Shown here piece by piece: positions 1 to 8,592 of a stretch of DNA of 64,000 nt. Numbering within the stretch: position 1 is the first letter of the stretch; every line of letters starts with the position of its first letter. This stretch comes from Lachnospiraceae bacterium (lineage in GTDB: Bacteria; Bacillota; Clostridia; Lachnospirales; Lachnospiraceae). The stretch is from assembly GCA_900766915.1 (NCBI GenBank), contig CAAFXE010000364.1:1-64000 (forward strand). The letters are read 5' to 3'. Position numbers and translations under genes: made by a program. Under the pieces are notes generated by a model, which was not told the DNA's origin, searched no databases, and saw nothing but the letters and a program-made list of their open reading frames with translations.

Positions 1-140
1 GTAGCGTTAAGCGGAAGAGTCCGAGAATCCATTCTTAGAAACACTCCGCGAAACAGGCTCTCCTGTGAGCGGTTAGTGTTTCTTGAATTAGTCGAGGAGG
101 ATGGAGCCTGCGAAGTGGGGTAACACCTGTCCCTCGGAGC
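1..140 (+). repeat. Structured intergenic repeat family A, copy A1 (left edge cut by window)
   Basis: The core is a hairpin: arms at 32-45 and 75-87 (GAAACACT pairing with AGTGTTTC) enclose an inner stem-loop ACAGG-CTCT-CCTGT at 53-66. The conserved block GCGTTAAGC lies upstream (4-12) and GCCTGCGAAG downstream (106-115). Over 27-84 it differs from copy A3 at only two positions. The left strand of the outer closing helix should lie before base 1. It sits directly upstream of the DHHW gene. Whether it is transcribed is unknown. Confidence 0.8.
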
Positions 141-207
141 GTCAGTTGAGAGTGAAGAGTTAAAATTGATGAACTAAAGGGTGATTTAGTTTATGGGAGA
201 TTAATAT

Positions 208-1302
208 ATGGGAAGAACTTGTAAATGGACAGTTATATTTCTGACAATTATATTTTTCGGTTTTTGTTTGGTATGCTTTCTCAGACCAACGAAGGAATAT
301 TCTTACGCCGAGCGCAGAAAGCTGGCGCAGATGCCGGAGGTTTCTGCAGAAACCATTGCTGACGGCAGCTTCATGAGAGATTTCGAAAAGTATGCCCTGG
401 ATCAGTTTCCATTCAGGGATAACTTTCGCAGTTTGAAGGCCTGGGTGATGGGGACTATATTTCACAAAAAAGACAATCATGAGATCTATGTAGCAGATGG
501 ATATGCAGTAAAGATGGAATATCCGCTGAATGAGAAATCTCTCACCAATGCTGTATCTAAATTTGGTAGAATCTATGATAAGTATTTGAAGAATCACAGT
601 GACCAGATTTATTTATGTGTGGTGCCGGATAAGAATTATTTTATGGCAAAGGAAAGCGGTCATCTTTCCATGGATTATGAATATTTTTATGAAATGATGG
701 AAGAGGGCATGCCCTATGCGCAGACCATTGAGATCAGAGATTTGATGGGTATTGAAGATTATTACCGGACCGACATCCACTGGAGACAGGAATGTCTTGT
801 GGATATTGCAGATGAGATGGCAGGTGTCATGGGAATAACCATTCCGGAAGCGTATGAAGAGAAAACTTTGGAACAGGATTTCTATGGTGTTTATTTTGGC
901 CAGTCGGCATTAAATCTTCCGGGAGAAAAATTAAGCTATCTGAGCAATGAAATCTTGGAGCAGTGTACAGTCTATAATTATGAAAATGATAGGACCACAG
1001 GCATTTATGATTTGGAGAAGGCCGGTGGCAGTGACCCTTATGAAATCTTCCTGTCAGGTTCGGTGTCCCTTTTGAAAATTGAGAACCCTAATGCAGCTGC
1101 TGAAAAAGAATTGATCGTCTTTCGTGATTCCTTCGGAAGCAGTCTGGTGCCACTTTTGGCACAGGGATATAAAAGTGTGACCCTCATAGATATCCGCTAT
1201 ATCCAAAGCGGCGTTTTGGGAAACTATGTGGACTTCCAGGGGAAGGATGTATTGTTTTTGTACAGTACGACAGTTTTAAATCACAGTGAGACGCTGAAAT
1301 AA
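208..1302 (+). CDS. DHHW-family (AlgX/AlgJ SGNH-like) membrane-anchored glycan O-acetylation protein
   Basis: 364 residues with one N-terminal membrane anchor (about 7-25) and an extracellular domain. The DHHW-type motif is YRTDIHW at about 186-192, and an RDSFGSS block at about 306-312 carries the likely nucleophile serine, so the Asp/His and Ser motifs of AlgJ/AlgX-like esterase/acetyltransferases are both present. In the family, such proteins work with an MBOAT protein that passes acetyl groups across the membrane onto exopolysaccharide. No MBOAT gene is visible here; if present it lies left of the window, beyond repeat A1. The start ATG is the first codon before the hydrophobic segment; its ribosome site is weak. 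A hairpin follows the stop. The substrate cannot be inferred. Confidence 0.78.
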   Translation: MGRTCKWTVIFLTIIFFGFCLVCFLRPTKEYSYAERRKLAQMPEVSAETIADGSFMRDFEKYALDQFPFRDNFRSLKAWVMGTIFHKKDNHEIYVADGYAVKMEYPLNEKSLTNAVSKFGRIYDKYLKNHSDQIYLCVVPDKNYFMAKESGHLSMDYEYFYEMMEEGMPYAQTIEIRDLMGIEDYYRTDIHWRQECLVDIADEMAGVMGITIPEAYEEKTLEQDFYGVYFGQSALNLPGEKLSYLSNEILEQCTVYNYENDRTTGIYDLEKAGGSDPYEIFLSGSVSLLKIENPNAAAEKELIVFRDSFGSSLVPLLAQGYKSVTLIDIRYIQSGVLGNYVDFQGKDVLFLYSTTVLNHSETLK

Positions 1303-1310
1303 AAGTCTAA

Positions 1311-1338
1311 GAAATAAGACCCTTCGGGGTCTTATTTC
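1311..1338 (+). terminator. Hairpin terminator after the DHHW gene
   Basis: A 12-bp perfect stem GAAATAAGACCC / GGGTCTTATTTC closed by a TTCG loop, 8 bases after the stop codon. The T-rich tract is short, so termination may be partial. Confidence 0.75.
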
Positions 1339-1370
1339 AATTGCGGGAATATAATATTATAGATAGCAAG

Positions 1371-1453
1371 TAACTGTTCACAAGCAAAAATCCATTTGCA
1401 AAGCAAATTTTGCATGGGTTTTTGCTCGTATCTGGAAGGTACTGAACAGATAC
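1371..1453 (+). repeat. Repeat family B, full-length copy B1
   Basis: The ends are inverted (TAACTGTTCA at 1371 and TGAACAGATAC at 1443). The interior holds a hairpin with arms AGCAAAAATCCAT and ATGGGTTTTTGCT. Nearly the same sequence occurs in reverse orientation at 25247-25322. The family is short, has no coding capacity, and sits between genes. Confidence 0.75.
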
Positions 1454-1479
1454 AAGTGAAATATGAGAGAGGATTTATC

Positions 1480-1803
1480 ATGAATATGGAATTGTTAATG
1501 CAGTATGCAACTTACTCGCTTATGGCAATTGGAGTACTGGCTTTTATTACGGGAATTATTGTGCAGGTCATCAAAGAAATGCCTTATCTGGTGAAAATTC
1601 CGACAAATGTGGTCGCATTGGTTGTATCTTTGATTATTTGTCCTCTGGCAGTTGTAATTGCCTGCCAGTATTTCAAAATCGCCTTGGTCTGGTATTATAT
1701 ATTCGCCTCTTTTATTGCTTCGTTCATTGTATATCTGGTGGCCACAGGTGGATGGGATCGGGTACATGAAATGTGGGGTCGAACAAAATATAACAGGAAG
1801 TAG
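1480..1803 (+). CDS. Small holin-like membrane protein
   Basis: A 107-residue protein with about three hydrophobic segments (roughly 12-30, 42-62 and 66-90) and a basic C-terminus ending in KYNRK. Size and layout resemble small phage-type holins, but no endolysin or other phage gene is adjacent, so the call rests on architecture only. An in-frame ATG at 1396 lies inside repeat B1 and would add repeat-encoded residues. The ATG at 1480, preceded by GAGAGGA at about 1467-1473, is therefore the likelier start. It could equally be an orphan membrane protein of unknown role. Confidence 0.5.
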   Translation: MNMELLMQYATYSLMAIGVLAFITGIIVQVIKEMPYLVKIPTNVVALVVSLIICPLAVVIACQYFKIALVWYYIFASFIASFIVYLVATGGWDRVHEMWGRTKYNRK

Positions 1804-1879
1804 AAGAGAGCATAGCAAAGCCCCAAAAAAAGTAGTATTATCAATGATGTGAACTAAATATGTTTTTGTTAGTTAGGTG

Positions 1880-1888
1880 TGCTATAAT
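1880..1888 (+). promoter_or_regulatory. Extended -10 promoter for the sagB-like gene
   Basis: TGCTATAAT is an extended -10 box about 44 bases before the gene start. No good -35 hexamer is present, as expected for extended -10 promoters. Confidence 0.5.
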
Positions 1889-1931
1889 TTTTGAAAAGGA
1901 AAAGCAGTATATTTGACAGAGGTACAAAATA

Positions 1932-2726
1932 ATGAACGATAAAACAAAGTATCAGATCATGGGAAACAGAGAACTCCTGAAGGGATACTCCGGCGCAGAT
2001 ATAGGTGCCGAAAAGACAGATCAGCAGCAGAAGATTCCCGGACCGGTTCCGATAAAGACATACAAAACAGCAATACAGATACACCTTCCGGTAGATTTTT
2101 CCTCGTTGAAAATGACGGGCGATTTGAACAGCTGTATTGCAGGAAGAAAAAGCAGACGTGTATTCGCAGAAGCTCCTGTTACGTTAACAGAACTGGCGTA
2201 CCTGTTATGGGCAACACAGGGAATCAGACATACTGTACAGACAGAAGTGAAGATTACATTTCGCCACGTTCCTTCTGCGGGTTCCCGCCACCCGCTGGAA
2301 ACCTACCTGTTTTTGAATCAGGTGGAAGGGCTTAAACGGGGACTATACCATTACCGGGCGGATCTTCATCTTTTGGAAAAGCTTGACTGTGACGAACATT
2401 ATACAGAGGAATTGAAAAGTGCTCTTTGTGACCAGACCTTTGCGGCTACAGCACCGATTCTTTTCGTGTGGAGTGCCATACCCTATCGCTGCGAGTGGCG
2501 GTATGGCCTGAAGGCAGCAAAGTACATTCTTCTGGATGCCGGCCATGCCTGTGAAAATCTGTATCTGGCGGCAGAAAATATCGGACTTGGTGCTTGTGCT
2601 GTGGGTGCATATGACCAGGATCTTCTGGATGAACTGCTTGGCTTCATGCCGGGACCATCGGCAGAAACGGAGTATGAGTGTGCCGTGTATGCGGCAGCGG
2701 TAGGAAAAGTTAAATCGGAGGGATGA
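1932..2726 (+). CDS. SagB/ThcOx-type nitroreductase-family FMN oxidoreductase
   Basis: 264 residues. Family signatures are SRRVF near residue 74 (FMN phosphate contact), PSAGSRHPLE near 114 and the AKYILLDAGHACENLYLAA helix near 196 followed by GLGACAVGAY. SagB-type enzymes oxidise thiazoline/oxazoline rings in modified peptides, but many members stand alone as nitroreductase-like enzymes. No cyclodehydratase or precursor peptide gene is nearby, so a peptide-modifying role is not supported. The next gene encodes an EFR1 flavodoxin-ferredoxin 15 bases downstream, suggesting a shared redox operon in which that protein may supply electrons. Confidence 0.82.
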   Translation: MNDKTKYQIMGNRELLKGYSGADIGAEKTDQQQKIPGPVPIKTYKTAIQIHLPVDFSSLKMTGDLNSCIAGRKSRRVFAEAPVTLTELAYLLWATQGIRHTVQTEVKITFRHVPSAGSRHPLETYLFLNQVEGLKRGLYHYRADLHLLEKLDCDEHYTEELKSALCDQTFAATAPILFVWSAIPYRCEWRYGLKAAKYILLDAGHACENLYLAAENIGLGACAVGAYDQDLLDELLGFMPGPSAETEYECAVYAAAVGKVKSEG

Positions 2727-2741
2727 TAGGGAGTTTAATTT

Positions 2742-3491
2742 ATGATACTTTATTTTACAGGTACCGGAAACAGCCGGTATATCGCTAAGAAGCTTGCTAG
2801 GGAAACAGGTGACAGCCTTCTTTGCATCAATGACAGGATAAAGAATAAGGATTTCAGTACGGTTACAGCCACGGATCATCTTGTATTTGTAACTCCTACC
2901 TATGCCTGGCGGATTCCACGGGTAGTAAAGGAATGGATTACAAAAACAGAATTTTTAGGTACCAGAAAAGCATGGTTTGTAATGAACTGTGGCAGTGAAA
3001 TCGGAAATGCAGCCCAATATAATAAAGAGATTTGCGATACCATGGGCTTTACCTACATGGGCACTGCAGAAATTGTAATGCCGGAAAATTATATTGCCAT
3101 GTTTCCGTCACCGTCTGACGATGAAGCAAAAGAGATCATAAAAAAGGCAGATCCGGTCATTGAAAGAATTGCTGCAGTGTTAAAAGAAAAACAGGAATTT
3201 TCTGTTCCAAAAGGCAAATTTGTTTCCAGGATCATGAGCGGTCCGGTGAATACAATGTTTTATCCATTTTTCGTCAAAGCAAAAGCTTTTAAAGCAGATG
3301 AAAAATGCATCGGATGCGGAAAATGCGTTAGTTTATGTCCACTGAATAATATAGAACTCAAAGACGGCAAGCCGGTTTGGGAAAAAGATTGTACGCACTG
3401 CATGGCCTGTATCTGCAGCTGCCCGACAAAAGCCATTGAATATGGCAGAGTCAGTGTGGGAAAGAACCGATATCTATGCAAGTGGGAATAA
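2742..3491 (+). CDS. EFR1-family flavodoxin-ferredoxin electron-transfer protein
   Basis: 249 residues. The N-terminal flavodoxin-like domain opens with YFTGTGNS at about 4-11, the FMN phosphate-binding loop. The C-terminus carries two 4Fe-4S motifs, CIGCGKCVSLCP near 188 and CTHCMACICSCP near 216. Such proteins are cytoplasmic electron carriers common in Clostridia; the partner is usually a neighbouring oxidoreductase, here the SagB-like enzyme 15 bases upstream. A strong terminator follows. The family assignment is secure; the physiological substrate is unknown. Confidence 0.85.
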   Translation: MILYFTGTGNSRYIAKKLARETGDSLLCINDRIKNKDFSTVTATDHLVFVTPTYAWRIPRVVKEWITKTEFLGTRKAWFVMNCGSEIGNAAQYNKEICDTMGFTYMGTAEIVMPENYIAMFPSPSDDEAKEIIKKADPVIERIAAVLKEKQEFSVPKGKFVSRIMSGPVNTMFYPFFVKAKAFKADEKCIGCGKCVSLCPLNNIELKDGKPVWEKDCTHCMACICSCPTKAIEYGRVSVGKNRYLCKWE

Positions 3492-3530
3492 ATATGAAGC
3501 CAATATATTAAATATTTGCTATTTGGCAAG

Positions 3531-3574
3531 AATCCGTTACATCAACCATTTATTTGTTGATGTACGGATTTTTT
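3531..3574 (+). terminator. Rho-independent terminator after the EFR1 gene
   Basis: The stem AATCCGTTACATCAAC / GTTGATGTACGGATT carries one bulge or mismatch and is followed by TTTTTT. It separates the redox pair from uvrB. Confidence 0.85.
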
Positions 3575-3614
3575 GATTGCCCGAATGTTTGTTCTATACA
3601 TTTGATAAGATATT

Positions 3615-3623
3615 TGCTATAAT
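3615..3623 (+). promoter_or_regulatory. Extended -10 promoter for uvrBA
   Basis: TGCTATAAT lies 64 bases before the uvrB start and has no matching -35 box. The same extended -10 sequence occurs upstream of the sagB-like gene. No clear LexA/SOS box was recognised between it and uvrB. Confidence 0.5.
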
Positions 3624-3686
3624 AAAATACAGTTTACGGCCTAAAATAGATGATATAGCGTACAAAGGGAAAAAAGGAGATTTTTG

Positions 3687-5675
3687 ATGGATCAATTCAT
3701 TTTACACTCTGAATATAAGCCTACAGGTGACCAGCCCCAGGCGATTGAAGCATTGGTGAAAGGCTTCAAGGAAGGTAATCAATTCCAGACACTTCTTGGT
3801 GTCACCGGTTCCGGTAAGACATTTACCATGGCAAATGTGATCGAGCAGTTGAATAAACCGACGCTCATCATCGCTCACAATAAAACACTTGCAGCACAGC
3901 TGTACTCCGAGTTTAAAGAATTTTTCCCGGAAAATGCAGTCGAGTATTTTGTAAGCTACTACGACTATTACCAGCCGGAGGCCTACGTGCCCTCTACAGA
4001 TACCTATATTGCTAAGGATTCCTCCATCAACGAGGAAATCGATAAGCTCCGTCTTTCTGCCACCATGGCTTTGGTGGAGCGTAAAGATGTCATCATTGTG
4101 TCCAGTGTATCCTGTATCTATGGTTTGGGTGAACCGGAAAACTTTGAGAAAATGATGGTTTCCCTGCGACCGGGCATGGAGAAGGACCGGGATGAAGTCC
4201 TGAGGCGTCTGGTAGACATCCAATATGAGCGGAATGATATGGACTTTAAGCGAGGTACCTTCCGCGTCCGCGGTGATGTGGTGGAGATCGTGCCGGCCAA
4301 TGAGTCGGATGAGGCCATCCGGGTTGAATTTTTCGGAGATGAGATCGATCGGATCACCCGTATCGACCTGCTGACGGGAGAGATCAGGGGAACTTTAGAG
4401 CATGCTGCCATTTTCCCGGCATCCCATTATGTCGTTCCTATGGAGCAGATAAAGAAAGCTGCAGTGGCTATTGAGCAGGAGTTGGAAGAACGTGTCCGTT
4501 ATTTTAAAAGTGAGGATAAGCTCATTGAGGCTCAGCGAATTGCAGAGCGCACCAACTTCGATGTGGAAATGTTAAAGGAGACCGGTTTTTGTTCCGGTAT
4601 TGAAAATTATTCCAGGCATTTAACCGGGTCAGAGCCCGGCATGCCGCCGGCAACTTTGATGGATTATTTCCCTGAGGAATTTCTGATCATTATTGATGAG
4701 TCCCATATGACCGTTCCTCAGATTCGGGGAATGTTTGCAGGAGACCAGTCCCGGAAAAAGACCCTGGTGGATTATGGGTTCCGTCTGCCCTCCGCAATGG
4801 ACAACAGACCATTGAATTTTTCAGAGTTTGAAAGTAAAATTGACCAGATGATGTTTGTATCTGCCACTCCGGGACCTTATGAGGCAGAGCATGAGATGCT
4901 TCGTACAGAGCAGATCATCCGTCCTACGGGACTTCTTGATCCCAAGGTGGAGGTTCGTCCGGTGGAAGGCCAGATCGATGACCTCATTGGCGAGGTAAAT
5001 AAGGAAACCTCCAAGGGAAATAAGGTGATGATCACCACACTGACGAAAAAAATGGCGGAGGATCTGACCAACTATATGCGTGAAGTGGGAATCAGAGTCC
5101 GCTATCTTCACTCTGACGTGGATACTTTAGAGCGTATTGAAATCATCCGTGATATGCGTATGGATGTATTTGATGTCCTGGTGGGAATCAACCTTCTACG
5201 TGAGGGTCTGGATATTCCGGAGATTACTCTGGTAGCCATTCTGGATGCAGATAAGGAAGGGTTCTTACGTTCCGAAACTTCCCTTATACAGACAATCGGC
5301 CGTGCGGCGCGAAATGCACAGGGCCATGTCATTATGTATGCGGACAATATCACCGATTCTATGGCAAAAGCTTTAGGCGAGACCAATCGAAGACGAAAAA
5401 TTCAGGAAGCCTATAATGAAGAACATGGGATCACCCCTAAGACGATCCAGAAGTCAGTCAGAGATCTCATCAGCATTTCTAAGGAAGTGAAGAAAGAAGA
5501 TACCCTTGCCGGAAAAAAGGATCTGGAATCCATGAGCAAAAAGGAACTGGAGAAGCTGGCAGCCCAGATCCAGAAGAAAATGAAGGCAGCGGCGGCGGAG
5601 CTTAATTTTGAAGAGGCTGTTGTACTCAGGGATCAGATGATCGAAGTGAAGAAAATGCTGAATGATCTGTTATAA
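3687..5675 (+). CDS. uvrB: Excinuclease ABC subunit B (UvrB)
   Basis: 662 residues, the usual family length. This is the damage-verifying helicase-fold subunit of nucleotide excision repair. Walker A is GVTGSGKT at 38-45. The damage-probing hairpin region YYDYYQPEAY is near 93-102, IIDESH is the Walker B box, and a C-terminal UVR domain at about 620-660 contacts UvrA/UvrC. A TTG lies immediately before the ATG; the ATG at 3687 is preferred because AAGGAG at about 3674-3679 is well placed. uvrA follows after 17 bases, the usual uvrBA operon. Confidence 0.97.
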   Translation: MDQFILHSEYKPTGDQPQAIEALVKGFKEGNQFQTLLGVTGSGKTFTMANVIEQLNKPTLIIAHNKTLAAQLYSEFKEFFPENAVEYFVSYYDYYQPEAYVPSTDTYIAKDSSINEEIDKLRLSATMALVERKDVIIVSSVSCIYGLGEPENFEKMMVSLRPGMEKDRDEVLRRLVDIQYERNDMDFKRGTFRVRGDVVEIVPANESDEAIRVEFFGDEIDRITRIDLLTGEIRGTLEHAAIFPASHYVVPMEQIKKAAVAIEQELEERVRYFKSEDKLIEAQRIAERTNFDVEMLKETGFCSGIENYSRHLTGSEPGMPPATLMDYFPEEFLIIIDESHMTVPQIRGMFAGDQSRKKTLVDYGFRLPSAMDNRPLNFSEFESKIDQMMFVSATPGPYEAEHEMLRTEQIIRPTGLLDPKVEVRPVEGQIDDLIGEVNKETSKGNKVMITTLTKKMAEDLTNYMREVGIRVRYLHSDVDTLERIEIIRDMRMDVFDVLVGINLLREGLDIPEITLVAILDADKEGFLRSETSLIQTIGRAARNAQGHVIMYADNITDSMAKALGETNRRRKIQEAYNEEHGITPKTIQKSVRDLISISKEVKKEDTLAGKKDLESMSKKELEKLAAQIQKKMKAAAAELNFEEAVVLRDQMIEVKKMLNDLL

Positions 5676-5692
5676 GCATTTGAGGAGAAATG

Positions 5693-8533
5693 ATGAAAGA
5701 AAACAAAGAAAGAAACTATATTCGTATCAGGGGTGCAAATGAGCATAACCTGAAAAATATTGACATTGATATTCCAAGAGATGAATTTGTGGTTCTTACG
5801 GGCCTTAGCGGTTCGGGAAAGTCATCTCTTGCTTTTGATACCATTTATGCAGAGGGGCAGAGACGTTACATGGAGTCTTTGTCTTCTTATGCAAGACAGT
5901 TTTTAGGTCAGATGGAGAAGCCCAATGTGGAAAGCATTGAAGGACTTTCACCGGCAATTTCCATTGACCAGAAATCAACCAACCGAAATCCCCGCTCTAC
6001 CGTAGGTACCGTCACGGAAATCTATGATTATTTCCGTCTTTTGTATGCAAGAATCGGGATTCCCCATTGTCCGAAATGCGGACGTGAGATCAAAAAGCAG
6101 TCCGTAGACCAGATGGTGGATCAGATCATGGAATTGCCGGAACGAACAAAGATCCAGTTACTGGCTCCGGTTGTCCGTGGGCGAAAGGGAGAACATGTTA
6201 AGCTTTTGGAACAGGCAAAAAAGAGCGGCTATGTGCGTGTGCGCATCGACGGCAATCTCTACGAGCTGACAGAAGAAATCAAACTGGAAAAAAATATCAA
6301 GCATAACATCGAGATCGTGGTAGACCGTCTGGCAGTGAAGCCGGGCATTGAAAAGCGTCTGGCTGATTCCATTGAAACAGTACTGGAGCTGGCAGAGGGA
6401 CTGCTCTTTGTAGATGTGATCGGCGGAGAAATGCTGTCCTTAAGCTCCAGCTATGCCTGTCCGGACTGCGGTATCAGTGTGGAGGAGATCGAGCCGAGAA
6501 GCTTTTCCTTTAATAACCCCTATGGTGCCTGCCCCGATTGTCTGGGACTTGGTTATAAGATGGAATTTGATATAGACCTTATCATTCCGGATAAATCCTT
6601 AAGTATCAATGAAGGTGCCATTGTGGTACCGGGATGGCAGTCCTGCAATGACGGGAAAAGCTATGCCAATGCACTGCTGCGTGCTTTGGGTGAGTTTTAC
6701 GGCTTCAGTCTGGATACCCCGTTTCAGGATTATCCTCAGGATGTGCAGGATATTTTGGTATGGGGAACCGGAGGACAAAAGGTTTCAGTTACCTACACCG
6801 GGCAGAGAGGAACCGGTGTTTATGACGTGGCTTTTGAGGGACTGATTGAAAACTGCAACCGCAGATACCGGGAAACATTTTCAGAAAGCTCCAAGGCAGA
6901 ATATGAAACCTATATGCGGATCACACCCTGTAAGACCTGTGGGGGACAAAGGCTGAAAAAGAGTTCTCTGGCAGTGACCGTGGGAGATAAAAACATTCAT
7001 GAGATCACTTCCATGAATATCCGGAAGCTTTATGAATTTTTAGATGCACTGGAGCTTACCAGTCAGCAACACCTGATCGGAGATCAGATTTTAAAAGAAA
7101 TCAGAGCCAGAATCAAATTTTTGCTGGATGTAGGATTGGAATATTTATCCCTGTCCCGTGCCACAGGCTCTCTTTCCGGTGGTGAGGCACAGAGAATCCG
7201 TCTGGCTACCCAGATCGGTTCCGGTCTTGTGGGAGTTGCCTATATTCTGGATGAGCCCAGTATCGGTCTTCACCAGAGAGATAATGATAAGCTTTTAGCA
7301 TCCTTAAAGCACTTGCGGGATCTTGGAAATACCCTGATCGTCGTGGAGCATGATGAGGATACCATGTTTGCAGCAGACCACATTGTGGATATCGGTCCCG
7401 GTGCAGGAGAGCATGGTGGAGAAGTCATTGCCCAGGGAACGGCCGAAGAGATCATGGCCTGTGAAAAGTCCATTACAGGGGCATATTTAAGCAGACGGAT
7501 GCGTATACCTGTACCAGAGAAACGAAAGACACCCACCGGTTGGTTAAAGGTGAAAGGTGCAGCAGAGAATAATCTAAAGAACGTGGATGTAGACATTCCA
7601 TTGGGAATCTTTACCTGTGTGACAGGAGTTTCCGGTTCCGGAAAGAGTTCTCTTGTAAACGAAATTCTTTATAAAAGCCTGGCAAAACAGTTAAACCGTG
7701 CCAGAACCATTCCGGGAAAACACCGCTGTCTGGAGGGCGTGGAGCAGTTGGATAAGGTCATTGCCATTGACCAGTCACCCATTGGACGTTCTCCCCGTTC
7801 CAACCCGGCCACCTATACAGGCGTATTCGATCAGATCAGAGATCTGTTTGCAGCAACTTCGGATGCCAAGGCAAAGGGCTACAAAAAGGGACGTTTCAGC
7901 TTTAATGTGAAAGGTGGACGTTGCGAAGCATGTGCCGGTGATGGTATTATAAAGATAGAGATGCATTTCCTGCCGGATGTTTACGTTCCCTGTGAAGTGT
8001 GTCAGGGAAAACGATATAACAGAGAAACGCTGGATGTCAGATATAAAGGAAAAAATATTTATGATGTGCTGAACATGACAGTGGAAGAAGCAGTGAAGTT
8101 CTTTGAAAATGTGCCCAGCATTGCCAGAAAGATTCAGACACTGGCAGATGTAGGACTTTCCTATATCAGATTAGGACAGCCATCCACCACCCTCTCCGGA
8201 GGAGAGGCACAAAGAATCAAGCTTGCCACAGAGCTTAGCAGACGAAGCACCGGAAAGACGATCTACATTCTGGATGAACCTACCACGGGCCTTCATTTTG
8301 CAGACGTTCATAAATTAGTGGAGATTCTGCAAAGACTTTCTGAGGGCGGAAATACAGTGGTTGTGATTGAGCACAATCTGGACGTCATTAAGACAGCAGA
8401 TTATATTATCGATATGGGACCGGAAGGCGGTGACGGCGGCGGTACCGTTGTAGCGAAGGGTACACCGGAAGAAGTGACCAAAAATCCGGCATCTTATACG
8501 GGCATCTATGTGAAGAAATATTTAAATATATAG
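5693..8533 (+). CDS. uvrA: Excinuclease ABC subunit A (UvrA)
   Basis: 946 residues. It is the damage-recognition ATPase that loads UvrB. Two ABC modules are visible: Walker A TGLSGSGKSS near the N-terminus and TGVSGSGKSS near 640, each with an LSGG signature (SLSGGEAQRI and TLSGGEAQRI). Zinc-binding cysteine pairs CPKCG and CPDCG are in the first half, and CEAC and CEVC in the second. Two ATGs are adjacent (5690, 5693); the second lies 5 bases from GAGGAG and is chosen. Co-transcribed with uvrB. Confidence 0.97.
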   Translation: MKENKERNYIRIRGANEHNLKNIDIDIPRDEFVVLTGLSGSGKSSLAFDTIYAEGQRRYMESLSSYARQFLGQMEKPNVESIEGLSPAISIDQKSTNRNPRSTVGTVTEIYDYFRLLYARIGIPHCPKCGREIKKQSVDQMVDQIMELPERTKIQLLAPVVRGRKGEHVKLLEQAKKSGYVRVRIDGNLYELTEEIKLEKNIKHNIEIVVDRLAVKPGIEKRLADSIETVLELAEGLLFVDVIGGEMLSLSSSYACPDCGISVEEIEPRSFSFNNPYGACPDCLGLGYKMEFDIDLIIPDKSLSINEGAIVVPGWQSCNDGKSYANALLRALGEFYGFSLDTPFQDYPQDVQDILVWGTGGQKVSVTYTGQRGTGVYDVAFEGLIENCNRRYRETFSESSKAEYETYMRITPCKTCGGQRLKKSSLAVTVGDKNIHEITSMNIRKLYEFLDALELTSQQHLIGDQILKEIRARIKFLLDVGLEYLSLSRATGSLSGGEAQRIRLATQIGSGLVGVAYILDEPSIGLHQRDNDKLLASLKHLRDLGNTLIVVEHDEDTMFAADHIVDIGPGAGEHGGEVIAQGTAEEIMACEKSITGAYLSRRMRIPVPEKRKTPTGWLKVKGAAENNLKNVDVDIPLGIFTCVTGVSGSGKSSLVNEILYKSLAKQLNRARTIPGKHRCLEGVEQLDKVIAIDQSPIGRSPRSNPATYTGVFDQIRDLFAATSDAKAKGYKKGRFSFNVKGGRCEACAGDGIIKIEMHFLPDVYVPCEVCQGKRYNRETLDVRYKGKNIYDVLNMTVEEAVKFFENVPSIARKIQTLADVGLSYIRLGQPSTTLSGGEAQRIKLATELSRRSTGKTIYILDEPTTGLHFADVHKLVEILQRLSEGGNTVVVIEHNLDVIKTADYIIDMGPEGGDGGGTVVAKGTPEEVTKNPASYTGIYVKKYLNI

Positions 8534-8536
8534 AAG

Positions 8537-8576
8537 GTTACTGTTGACAGACCACTGGAAATAAGAAAACAGTGAC
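8537..8576 (+). repeat. Repeat family B, short degenerate copy B4
   Basis: GTTACTGT at the left end and ACAGTGAC at the right end are inverted, and CCACTGGAAA inside matches the interior of the copy at 12755-12798. It fills the uvrA-murB gap. Without the other copies it would not be recognisable. Confidence 0.45.
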
Positions 8577-8592
8577 TTTATAAGGAGCATTT

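Noticed and set aside
3702..4223. Long minus-strand open frame inside uvrB
   Set aside because: Shadow of the uvrB coding frame; no start signal or recognisable domain.
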